From contig CAJGDN010000048.1 in assembly GCA_904502245.1 (NCBI GenBank), positions 1 through 5,989 on the forward strand: 5,989 nt of DNA. Reading direction: 5' to 3'. This document shows, in pieces, positions 1 to 5,606 of this stretch (the first letter of the stretch is position 1; every line of letters starts with the position of its first letter). The notes below the pieces were generated by a model that worked only from the letters and a program-made list of their open reading frames with translations, had not been told where the DNA came from and ran no database searches. The position numbers and the translations under genes were made by a program. This stretch comes from an uncultured Alphaproteobacteria bacterium. Its GTDB lineage: Bacteria > Pseudomonadota > Alphaproteobacteria > Rs-D84.

Positions 1-1083
1 AACCCTTTTGTTCAGTTTTATGGCGATTGTCTACCAGAAAAGCTTGATATATTGATTGATTTCCTGGCAGACAGATTACAGAATTCATCATTTAATCCAG
101 ATAGCATCGAAATTGAACGTGGTGCAATTCTGGATGAATTAAACAGAAATCTAGATCAGGATTCAATAAAATACAAAGATTTAATGGACCGAGAATTATT
201 TGGCAATAAAAACTTTGTTTTTTGCAGTAAAAATCTTGGTTCCTCAAAAACAATAAAATCTTTTTCGCGCAACCAATTGTTGATGTTCATTAAGAGTCGC
301 TTGTCCTCAAAGAACTGCACAATAATTATTTCTGGTAAAATAGAAAACCAAGAACAGATTTTACAAAAATTGGAACAGCACTTTCAGTTTCTGAAACCAT
401 TTGATGTGCCAGAAAATACAGATGTAGCATACACCCCAAAACAAGCACATCTTACACAGCCTGGCCATAACAACACCACTATAAGCATTTTCTTCAAAAA
501 TATATATCCAGACGGCAAAGAATATAAATTTCAAGTGTTTTGCGTACAAAGATTAAGAAACTTTATCCGAGACAAATTGCAACAATGTTTAAGACACAAC
601 AACGGATTAGTTTACAGTGTAAGCAATACCGCATATGGCAATCATAAATTTTCAATCGGTGGAATTCAAACCCAAACAGCACCACATAACGTAAAGAAAT
701 GTGTTGCTTTGATTGCACAAACATGTGCAGACATATATTTTAACAACACGATGACACAAGAAGATTTAGACCTGCTGAACACACGTATTAAATTAAACGA
801 TGCAAAGTTTTTAGATTCTCGATCAGACCGAGAAAGCGAAATATTGAATCATTATCATTGTAATAATGAGTTATATGATTTTGAATCCGAAAGAAAGTTA
901 AAAGAATCAATCACACTACAAGATATCGTCAAATACACTCGTGGTATATTTGATGAGAAAAACATGTCAATTCTTACCACTGGTGCGGACCACAATTGCG
1001 ATTTGATGCAAGTTTGGAGAGATAATTTCAAACCAAACATCAGCAACATACTGTTAAAAAACATGAATGACAGGGATTTATAA
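1..1083 (+). CDS. M16 family zinc metallopeptidase, 5'-truncated by window edge
   Basis: The reading frame is open from base 1 to the TAA at 1081-1083, giving 360 visible codons; the true start is upstream. The pattern is that of M16 (pitrilysin / processing peptidase) proteins. Codons 19-46 give a helix followed by ERGAILDE (115-138). The two glutamates, seven residues apart, match the E162/E169 spacing of pitrilysin, so E46 (136-138) should be the third zinc ligand. The FSRNQL segment and the ISGKI strand are typical of the rest of the N-terminal M16 domain. The second domain is recognisable by the RLRNFIRDKL stretch and GLVYSVS (about codons 184-207), the usual M16_C substrate-binding region. 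The HxxEH motif falls outside the window, so catalytic competence cannot be judged. The C-terminus looks complete for a protein of roughly 420-450 residues. The coding sequence is markedly AT-rich compared with the downstream operon. Family assignment is strong; substrate and location are unknown. Confidence 0.88.
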   Translation, partial: NPFVQFYGDCLPEKLDILIDFLADRLQNSSFNPDSIEIERGAILDELNRNLDQDSIKYKDLMDRELFGNKNFVFCSKNLGSSKTIKSFSRNQLLMFIKSRLSSKNCTIIISGKIENQEQILQKLEQHFQFLKPFDVPENTDVAYTPKQAHLTQPGHNNTTISIFFKNIYPDGKEYKFQVFCVQRLRNFIRDKLQQCLRHNNGLVYSVSNTAYGNHKFSIGGIQTQTAPHNVKKCVALIAQTCADIYFNNTMTQEDLDLLNTRIKLNDAKFLDSRSDRESEILNHYHCNNELYDFESERKLKESITLQDIVKYTRGIFDEKNMSILTTGADHNCDLMQVWRDNFKPNISNILLKNMNDRDL

Positions 1084-1096
1084 TATCTCCAAAAAT

Positions 1097-1615
1097 TTAA
1101 TCAGAATACAAATCCCACAGATACTCAAATCGCTTGGAATAATCGGGACCAAAGACATCCAGAAAAATACAGTTTTCGCTGTTAAAATTAGCGGCATTTT
1201 TGGTCCAATTGTACGAACCTGTGACAATGCGCTTGCCATCAAATATCGCAAACTTATTATGCTCTATTTTATGTTTACGGCTTTTATGCACAGGAATACC
1301 GGCATCAGCCAATTCATCAATTTGTGAATATCTATTCCCAGCCATACCACGGTCCGCAACAATGCGAATATCAGCACCACGTTTGCTTGCGTCAATTAGA
1401 GCATTTGAAATCCTGGGACTGGTTAAAGAATATATGGCAATATCTATATCCTGGGCTTTTGCGATTTCTTCAATTATACGGTTTTCACATTGAACACCTG
1501 GTGCGAAATAGGCTTCGCCCCCAGTAACAACATGTCGCACCGGTTCACGTCTGCCGGTATAGAACCCTAGCAAGAACAGAGCTGGAACGATTAAAAGCAC
1601 GCCACTGTCTTTCAT
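1097..1615 (-). CDS. Membrane-anchored or exported PLD-family (Nuc-type) nuclease
   Basis: From the ATG at 1613-1615 this encodes 172 residues, about the size of the plasmid endonuclease Nuc, which carries one HKD motif per chain and works as a dimer. Residues 4-20 (SGVLLIVPALFLLGFYT) are a hydrophobic signal peptide or membrane anchor, so the enzyme should act in the periplasm or at the membrane. The single catalytic motif is HNKFAIFD followed by GSYNW: H109, K111, D116, then G123, S124 and N126. This is the H-x-K-x4-D-x6-G-S-x-N signature of phosphodiester transfer through a phosphohistidine. The frame is open upstream to a TTG at 1699, with another ATG at 1625-1627. I prefer 1615 because it puts the hydrophobic segment at the N-terminus and follows a G-run (1619-1623); 1627 is nearly as good. 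Its stop lies 13 bases from the convergent M16 gene. Known relatives cleave DNA or phospholipids; the substrate here is inferred, and DNA is most likely. Confidence 0.85.
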   Translation of the reverse strand: MKDSGVLLIVPALFLLGFYTGRREPVRHVVTGGEAYFAPGVQCENRIIEEIAKAQDIDIAIYSLTSPRISNALIDASKRGADIRIVADRGMAGNRYSQIDELADAGIPVHKSRKHKIEHNKFAIFDGKRIVTGSYNWTKNAANFNSENCIFLDVFGPDYSKRFEYLWDLYSD

Positions 1616-1627
1616 CGACCCCCACAT

Positions 1628-1653
1628 AAAAGACCACTCAAAAATGAGTGGTC
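1628..1653 (-). terminator. Intrinsic terminator / attenuator just upstream of the PLD gene
   Basis: On the minus strand, GACCACTC (1653-1646), a six-base loop ATTTTT and GAGTGGTC (1645-1628 region; 3' arm 1639-1632) form a perfect 8-bp hairpin, followed at once by TTTT (1631-1628). The hairpin ends at the first possible PLD start codon (1627-1625). It can therefore end a separate small RNA or, more interestingly, attenuate transcription into the PLD gene. The U-run is short (four), so termination may be partial. Confidence 0.65.
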
Positions 1654-1659
1654 GGGAGT

Positions 1660-1722
1660 TCATAGGTTCAAGAACAGAACTCTGTTGCCTTTGGGACAAG
1701 CCCTGTTGTATAGCAACAGCAT
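1660..1722 (-). CDS. Possible 20-codon leucine-rich leader peptide
   Basis: A minus-strand ATG at 1722-1720 opens 20 codons ending in TGA at 1662-1660. Seven of the 20 codons after and including the second are unusual for their clustering: three consecutive leucines follow the start and three more leucines lie near the end. The ORF lies between the GGTCGGGA arm and the second TCCCGACC copy, and its stop is two bases before the latter, which is where a ribosome could influence the choice between terminator and antiterminator. The only upstream purine-rich sequence (GGTCGGG) directly abuts the ATG and is a poor ribosome binding site. ORFs of this length are common by chance, so this is speculative. 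Confidence 0.18.
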   Translation of the reverse strand: MLLLYNRACPKGNRVLFLNL

Positions 1723-1792
1723 CCCGACCAAGGTCGGGACATTATCAGTTAAGGTTCTTGGGCTATGACACCCGTTCACACTTATAATGTCG

Positions 1793-1814
1793 CTTGTGCA
1801 ATAAAATGCACAAG
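1793..1814. repeat. Inverted repeat, 8-bp arms, at the minus-strand transcription start
   Basis: CTTGTGCA (1793-1800), six bases ATAAAA, then TGCACAAG (1807-1814) is a perfect inverted repeat. It begins four bases downstream of the predicted minus -10 element and overlaps the expected transcription start. It could be a repressor operator for the PLD promoter or a 5'-end stabilising hairpin of the leader RNA. Neither side has a T-run, so it is not an obvious terminator. Confidence 0.45.
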
Positions 1815-1817
1815 AAC

Positions 1818-1845
1818 ATTCTACTATAAAATATTAAAAAATCAA
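1818..1845 (-). promoter_or_regulatory. Candidate sigma-70-type promoter for the PLD leader
   Basis: On the minus strand TTGATT (1845-1840) and TAGAAT (1823-1818) are separated by 16 bases of very AT-rich sequence. Transcription should begin near 1811. The stretch 1846-1901 between this and the plus-strand promoter is AT-rich and holds nothing else that I recognise, so the two promoters are back to back with about 56 bases between their -35 elements. Confidence 0.45.
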
Positions 1846-1901
1846 CCCCGACATATTTTCTATTTTTATCAAGATTTCTTTGGTTTTTATTCATATAAAG
1901 T

Positions 1902-1930
1902 TTGTTTTTACCCTGTTTTTATGATACAAT
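1902..1930 (+). promoter_or_regulatory. Candidate sigma-70-type promoter for the exporter operon
   Basis: TTGTTT (1902-1907), 17 bases, then TACAAT (1925-1930) is a good match to the -35/-10 consensus at ideal spacing. The predicted start (about 1937-1939) coincides with the first base of the long stem that begins at 1939, which supports both the promoter and the leader RNA. It is the only well-formed promoter seen ahead of the four-gene operon. Confidence 0.55.
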
Positions 1931-1938
1931 ACTTGCCG

Positions 1939-2101
1939 ACACAGGCGACTGTGTTGGGCGTTACAACCCATAACATTAGGTGTCCGTGGGGACACAAAAT
2001 ACCTCTGACCATTGGTTGGAGGGCGGTGAATATATTGAATAAACCCGCTATTTCCTAATGTTATAGTTGTAAACCTCCAACCACCCAAATTATGCCTGTG
2101 T
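1939..2101 (+). promoter_or_regulatory. Structured 5' leader RNA of the exporter operon (unknown class)
   Basis: Four co-linear helices make one long interrupted stem: ACACAGGC 1939-1946 with 2094-2101; TTGGG 1954-1958 with 2084-2088; GTTACAAC 1960-1967 with 2066-2074 (one bulged A); and ATAACATTAGG 1970-1980 with 2054-2064 (11 bp). Inside are three hairpins: 1981-1985/1990-1994 with loop GTGG; 2002-2010/2014-2022 (9 bp with two G-U pairs); and GCGG 2023-2026 with CCGC 2045-2048. In addition GGTTGGAGG (2014-2022) is perfectly complementary to CCTCCAACC (2074-2082), outside the 11-bp stem, so it would form a pseudoknot or an alternative fold. ACACAG 1939-1944 can also pair locally with CTGTGT 1949-1954 around a GCGA tetraloop. 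The element ends 20 bases before the exporter ATG and has no terminal T-run. Translational control or a processed small RNA are the main options. I do not recognise the family. Confidence 0.55.
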
Positions 2102-2111
2102 GGAATTAGAC

Positions 2112-2115
2112 GGAG
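2112..2115 (+). promoter_or_regulatory. Ribosome binding site of the ABC exporter gene
   Basis: GGAG lies six bases before the ATG at 2122 and fixes this start. It could pair weakly with CTCC (2075-2078), part of the switching strand CCTCCAACC of the leader, which gives a possible but weak (4-bp) route to translational control. Confidence 0.6.
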
Positions 2116-2121
2116 AGCAGC

Positions 2122-3906
2122 ATGACCAAAAAGAAACAAACCAGCAAACCAACCACCCTGCCCAAGACACTGTGGGGATTTTATTTTAAACACGCAATAC
2201 GTGGTAATGGCTGGATGATTCTGGCGGGTGCAATCTTATCATTTATTGTCGCATTTGACCGCGTATTACAGCCACTTATTCAAAGCTGGACAGTGGCAAT
2301 ATTCGAAACACCGGTACCAGCCGGCATGACATTGATGGAACATGCGCTGCCAACCGTATTGATGATAATCGGATTGAATCTTACTGTAACAACCCTGGCA
2401 CAAATCAGAGGATGGCTTGGAACGCATTGGGCTCCTAGAGCATATCGTCAAATATCTGAGGTCCTTACTGCATACGTTCACAGACAGTCTATGGCCTTTT
2501 GGACTGGGCGCATGGCTGGACAAACTAGCAGTCAAATGGGGCAAATATCTACCGGGTTTGATGTGCTGGGAACAGTTATTGATGCCTTTTGTCGATTGGC
2601 GACAATTCTTGTTAATGCAACTTTACTGTTTTCAGTAAACAGATATGTTGCTTACATGTTTTTTGCAGTTATAGGATTCAGAATTATTTATTCCTGGCGT
2701 TTATCAAAGAAATTAAAAGATGCAACCAAGCACCGCGCAACGGTTATCAGCAAATTACAAGGGAAAGTACTGGACAGTGTGTCCAATTATTCGTTGGTTA
2801 AACTATTTGCTCGTTCCAAACAAGAAGAGGAACATTTGGCCCCAATCCGCACAGAACGAGTACAAGCAACAATCAATACCGGGTTCTTGCAACGCTTATT
2901 TAATGGTGTACCAGGCGTTGTATGGGATATTACAACTGGTATAAATATTTTACTTTGCGTGTACCTATACGCAAAAGGCGAAATGACAATAGCAGGCGCA
3001 GTTTTAGCAACAAGTATCTATATTCAGGTGTTCGGCACAATAGCAGCAGTAATTGACATGGTACCAACTATTATAGAAAAAACAGGTTCGGCAGCACGCG
3101 CTTATGAGGAATTAGTAGCACCAATCGAAGTCATGGATGCGCCGAACGCACCAGATTTACAGGTCACATGTGGCACAATTGAATTCCGCAATGTATCGTT
3201 CAAATACAAACGCAAATGGGTTCTAAAAGACCTGAACCTGAAAATCAAATGTGGCGAACGTGTCGGTATCGTTGGCCCATCGGGTGCGGGCAAGACAACA
3301 TTGGTACACTTGCTGATGCGTTTCTGGGATCCAACGCACGGTCAAATCCTGATTGACGGCCAAGACATCAAAGAATACACCCAGGATTCATTGCGCGAAA
3401 ACATTGCGTTTATTCCACAAGACCCAACTATGTTTAACCGCACCCTGCGTGAAAACATCGGATATGGCAAAGTAAATGCAACGGATGCAGAAATTCGCCG
3501 TGCTGCCAAGCGTGCCGCCGCCCACGATTTCATTATGGAAACCGAGAAGAAATATGATTCCCTGGTCGGTGACCGCGGCATCAAATTATCAGGCGGTCAA
3601 AGACAGCGCATCGCCATTGCACGTGCATTCTTGAAAGATGCACCTATCCTGGTCCTGGACGAGGCTACATCTGCCCTGGATAGCGAAACCGAAGTCGCAA
3701 TTCAGGAATCATTTGACGAACTGGCAACCGGTCGCACAACAGTTGCAATTGCACACCGCCTGTCCACCCTGCGTAATATGGACCGCATTATTGTAATCAA
3801 GGATTGCCATGTTATTGAACAAGGCAGCCACCAATCATTACTGCGCAAGCGTGGCGAATATGCACGCCTGTGGAAAATGCAGTCTGGTGGATTCTTACAG
3901 GAATAA
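2122..3906 (+). CDS. ABC exporter half-transporter (MsbA/multidrug type), permease fused to ATPase
   Basis: The 594-residue protein has the usual exporter order. Residues 1-25 are a basic cytoplasmic tail. About 30-320 form the type I exporter membrane domain, with hydrophobic segments near 31-46, 76-94, 155-190 and 266-312. Residues 350-590 form the nucleotide-binding domain. All ATPase motifs are intact: A-loop Y362, Walker A GPSGAGKTT (385-393, K391), Q-loop Q433, signature LSGGQ (489-493), Walker B ILVLDEA (509-515, E514), D-loop SALD (517-520) and switch H545. It should work as a homodimer in the inner membrane and export a lipid, drug or peptide using ATP. There is no N-terminal C39 peptidase domain as in bacteriocin exporters. 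It is the first gene of the operon, after the structured leader, and ends in two tandem TAA codons. The membrane half is AT-rich and the ATPase half much richer in GC. Substrate is unknown; equating it with lipid-A flippase MsbA would be over-reading. Confidence 0.93.
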   Translation: MTKKKQTSKPTTLPKTLWGFYFKHAIRGNGWMILAGAILSFIVAFDRVLQPLIQSWTVAIFETPVPAGMTLMEHALPTVLMIIGLNLTVTTLAQIRGWLGTHWAPRAYRQISEVLTAYVHRQSMAFWTGRMAGQTSSQMGQISTGFDVLGTVIDAFCRLATILVNATLLFSVNRYVAYMFFAVIGFRIIYSWRLSKKLKDATKHRATVISKLQGKVLDSVSNYSLVKLFARSKQEEEHLAPIRTERVQATINTGFLQRLFNGVPGVVWDITTGINILLCVYLYAKGEMTIAGAVLATSIYIQVFGTIAAVIDMVPTIIEKTGSAARAYEELVAPIEVMDAPNAPDLQVTCGTIEFRNVSFKYKRKWVLKDLNLKIKCGERVGIVGPSGAGKTTLVHLLMRFWDPTHGQILIDGQDIKEYTQDSLRENIAFIPQDPTMFNRTLRENIGYGKVNATDAEIRRAAKRAAAHDFIMETEKKYDSLVGDRGIKLSGGQRQRIAIARAFLKDAPILVLDEATSALDSETEVAIQESFDELATGRTTVAIAHRLSTLRNMDRIIVIKDCHVIEQGSHQSLLRKRGEYARLWKMQSGGFLQE

Positions 3907-3921
3907 TAAAGAGGCAAAGAT
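3907..3921 (+). promoter_or_regulatory. Exporter-acetyltransferase junction with RBS
   Basis: A second TAA (3907-3909) follows the exporter stop. GAGG (3911-3914) is seven bases before the ATG at 3922. No terminator or promoter fits in this 15-base gap, so the two genes should be co-transcribed. Confidence 0.6.
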
Positions 3922-4488
3922 ATGAAATTCAAGGGATTTAAGCCGTTAATCAAAACAAAGCGATTGGAACTGAAACCAATGCCGGCGACATTTGAAATGG
4001 CACACACGCTGTATGAACTGATTGACCGCAATCGCAAACATTTCAAATATCTGCCCATTGCCAATGTCAAGGCAGTAGAAGAAGAATTTGCATTCCTGCA
4101 GAATTCTGGTCGCCAGTGGAAAATGGGCGACAGTGCAACATACGGTATGTATCTGCGTGGCACGGACACTTTTATTGGCATGGTAAACATACACGCCATA
4201 TCATGGGCAAGCGCACGTGGGGAATTTGGATATTGGATGGATTCTAAATACACAGGCCAAGGCCTGATGACCGAGGCAGTAGTTGCGCTGGAAACGTACT
4301 TTTTCAAGATGGGCTTTAACCGTTTGGCAATCCTGGCCAATCCAAAGAACAAGGCATCGGTCGCAATCGCACGCAGACTGGGATATGTCAAAGAAGGAAC
4401 AGAACGCGCCCGGAACTATAACCAATACATGAAAGAGTATGAAGACCTGACAATATTCAGCAAACTGCGTTCAGAATGGAAAAAATAA
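3922..4488 (+). CDS. GNAT N-acetyltransferase, RimJ/RimL-like
   Basis: The 188-residue protein is the normal length for the RimJ/RimL branch of GNAT (Acetyltransf_3 type), which transfers acetyl from acetyl-CoA to protein N-termini or small amines. It opens with the family's TKRLELKPM strand (12-20). Acetyl-CoA-binding motif A is GYWMD then YTGQGLMTEAV (103-120), close to the GYWLD..QGQGIM segment I recall from E. coli RimL. Motif B is N140 through LGY (153-155), with N143 and the ARRLGY helix end. There is no signal peptide, so it is cytoplasmic. RimL acetylates ribosomal L7/L12, but many relatives in this branch acetylate antibiotics, toxins or peptides. Its position directly behind an exporter and ahead of a peptidase suggests a specialised rather than ribosomal substrate; that is inference. 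Family assignment is firm, substrate unknown. Confidence 0.9.
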   Translation: MKFKGFKPLIKTKRLELKPMPATFEMAHTLYELIDRNRKHFKYLPIANVKAVEEEFAFLQNSGRQWKMGDSATYGMYLRGTDTFIGMVNIHAISWASARGEFGYWMDSKYTGQGLMTEAVVALETYFFKMGFNRLAILANPKNKASVAIARRLGYVKEGTERARNYNQYMKEYEDLTIFSKLRSEWKK

Positions 4489-4498
4489 AGGACAAGCC
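4486..4498 (+). promoter_or_regulatory. Stop/Shine-Dalgarno overlap between acetyltransferase and S41 genes
   Basis: The TAA stop (4486-4488) shares its last A with AAGGA (4488-4492), which is six bases from the ATG at 4499. This layout favours translational coupling. The same layout recurs at 5594-5606. Confidence 0.6.
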
Positions 4499-5596
4499 AT
4501 GACCAAGATACCACCAGTCAGAGAAATGGAAGAAATTTTATTACGCGATTCCACAATAGATGACTTGATGCCGGGCATGCCCGATAAAGACATGCCTGAA
4601 AAACAAATAACCGCAACAGATGTAAAACACGATGTCTCGGTCTTGGCACGATTGCTAATTCGGGCGTATGTTGGGTGGCCGGTTCACAGCGATATAATAA
4701 AAAGAAAGGTTCTTAAAAACCTGGTTGACATTTATAACAATGCCCACGATATGACGGCAATGGAGTTTTTTGAACAACTGAAACCGGTCCTGTCATATAT
4801 CCCAGACAATCACATATCGCTGCGTTTTAATAGGCAACGCGTTGGAACACACAGGACGCGCAAGCCAATCAATGTCGGAAAAAATATTGCTGGCGACAAA
4901 CAAATTGCCACACAGATGAAAAATGGCATTGCCATAATCGGCTTTACACGCATGTTGCGCAATGATGATTTTGCCAACACAATTCTTGAATTTGCGAAAA
5001 ACACACTGCCCAAATCCACCGCATTGATAATAGACCTGCGTGGCAATGGTGGCGGAAACAGTTTTTATTCCGACAAGTTCTCGGAACATCTGTGTGGCAC
5101 ATGGATTGACAGCATGAAAGAAGTATATGTCAGGGCCACCCCAGAGGCAAAAAAACTGCAACATGCTGCACAACCAAATGCCGGCTGGAAAGATGTGCCG
5201 GAATCAGAAGAACTGACATTATGGAAAGCAGGCACAAACTATACGGCCAATCCAGAGAAAGCGTATATGAAACCGATATATATTCTGACCGATGGCAAGA
5301 CCGGGTCCAGTGCAGAAATGTTCCTGTTGCGCATGATTCACCACCCATGTGTTCATGTTGTTGGCGACAATTCAGCCGGAATGGAGGAATACGGCAATAT
5401 GGCAAACAGTTTCCTGCCACACAGCCAAATAACCATTGCAGTCGGTATGAACTATCGCAAATTATTACAAGAAGATTTCGAACTGAACGGACACAAACCC
5501 AATATAAAATGTCCAGATGGCACGGATGCATTTGCCGTTGCAATGACCGAGATTGAAAAATCCAAAACATTACAATCGCAGACACCCGAAAGATAA
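4499..5596 (+). CDS. S41 family peptidase, tricorn-like triad, no signal peptide
   Basis: The 365-residue protein carries the S41 core (TSPc). LIIDLRGNGGGN (177-188) is the hallmark strand and glycine loop. YILTDGKTGSSAE (261-273) holds the nucleophile: S270 is three residues before E273, as in the SxxE arrangement of C-terminal processing peptidases. VVGDNSAG (287-294) follows. The Ser+25 position, lysine in Prc/CtpA, is M295 here, so the Ser/Lys dyad is absent. Instead DNH (103-105) supplies a histidine, and E328 lies 58 residues after S270, the same distance as S965 to E1023 in tricorn protease, suggesting a Ser270/His105/Glu328 triad. The N-terminus is charged with no signal peptide or membrane segment, and no PDZ domain is evident, so it should act in the cytoplasm. 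The roughly 95-residue N-terminal region resembles the helical domain of other S41 proteins. The start is fixed by AAGGA at 4488-4492. Substrate is unknown; peptide trimming linked to the exporter is speculation. Confidence 0.88.
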   Translation: MTKIPPVREMEEILLRDSTIDDLMPGMPDKDMPEKQITATDVKHDVSVLARLLIRAYVGWPVHSDIIKRKVLKNLVDIYNNAHDMTAMEFFEQLKPVLSYIPDNHISLRFNRQRVGTHRTRKPINVGKNIAGDKQIATQMKNGIAIIGFTRMLRNDDFANTILEFAKNTLPKSTALIIDLRGNGGGNSFYSDKFSEHLCGTWIDSMKEVYVRATPEAKKLQHAAQPNAGWKDVPESEELTLWKAGTNYTANPEKAYMKPIYILTDGKTGSSAEMFLLRMIHHPCVHVVGDNSAGMEEYGNMANSFLPHSQITIAVGMNYRKLLQEDFELNGHKPNIKCPDGTDAFAVAMTEIEKSKTLQSQTPER

Positions 5597-5606
5597 AGGA
5601 TAAAGC
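5594..5606 (+). promoter_or_regulatory. Stop/Shine-Dalgarno overlap between S41 gene and last gene
   Basis: The TAA (5594-5596) runs directly into AGGA (5597-5600), six bases before the ATG at 5607. It is nearly identical in layout to the 4486-4498 junction and supports the next start codon. Confidence 0.6.

Larger units (their letters stand above)
1628..1811 (-). promoter_or_regulatory. Structured leader RNA with competing terminator and antiterminator
   Basis: From the predicted minus promoter, a leader of about 184 nt would precede the PLD gene. On plus coordinates its hairpins are 1793-1800/1807-1814, 1722-1729/1732-1739 (TCCCGACC/GGTCGGGA, two-base spacer, so the innermost pairs must open), 1703-1708/1714-1719 (CTGTTG/CAACAG, five-base loop) and 1673-1677/1682-1686. 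CAAGAAC (1669-1675) can also pair with GTTCTTG (1754-1760). The octamer TCCCGACC occurs twice on the minus strand, at 1739-1732 and 1657-1650. The second copy shares GACC with the 5' arm of the terminator. The GGTCGGGA arm at 1729-1722 can thus pair either locally or with 1657-1650, and the latter would break the terminator. It could instead be a discrete small RNA ending at the terminator. It does not match a riboswitch class or housekeeping RNA that I recognise. Confidence 0.5.

Noticed and set aside
1616..1699. N-terminal extension of the PLD protein to a TTG at 1699
   Set aside because: The extension would be coded across the terminator hairpin, starts with a rare codon lacking an RBS, and would bury the signal or anchor segment about 30 residues in.
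1765..2058. Plus-strand open frame of 97 codons in the intergenic region
   Set aside because: It crosses both promoters and the structured leader, lacks an RBS and has no protein-like composition.
1660..2101. A known housekeeping RNA (tmRNA, 6S, SRP RNA, RNase P RNA) in the intergenic region
   Set aside because: Lengths near 165-185 nt and the long stem suggested this, but I found no SRP GGAAGGAAGC-like loop, no tmRNA tag ORF or T-arm with CCA end, and no RNase P core motifs. A 6S-type RNA cannot be excluded without a covariance-model search.
1939..2101. Terminal inverted repeats of an insertion sequence or MITE
   Set aside because: The ACACAGGC/GCCTGTGT ends resemble terminal repeats, but there is no flanking target duplication (bases outside both ends differ), no transposase, and the internal helices fit an RNA better.
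2122..3906. Naming the exporter msbA or a bacteriocin exporter
   Set aside because: The motifs are generic to type I exporters. There is no C39 peptidase domain, and nothing in the context specific to lipid A synthesis.
3702..4391. Minus-strand open frame of 229 codons
   Set aside because: It lies opposite the well-supported end of the exporter gene and most of the acetyltransferase gene, and its translation has no recognisable domain.
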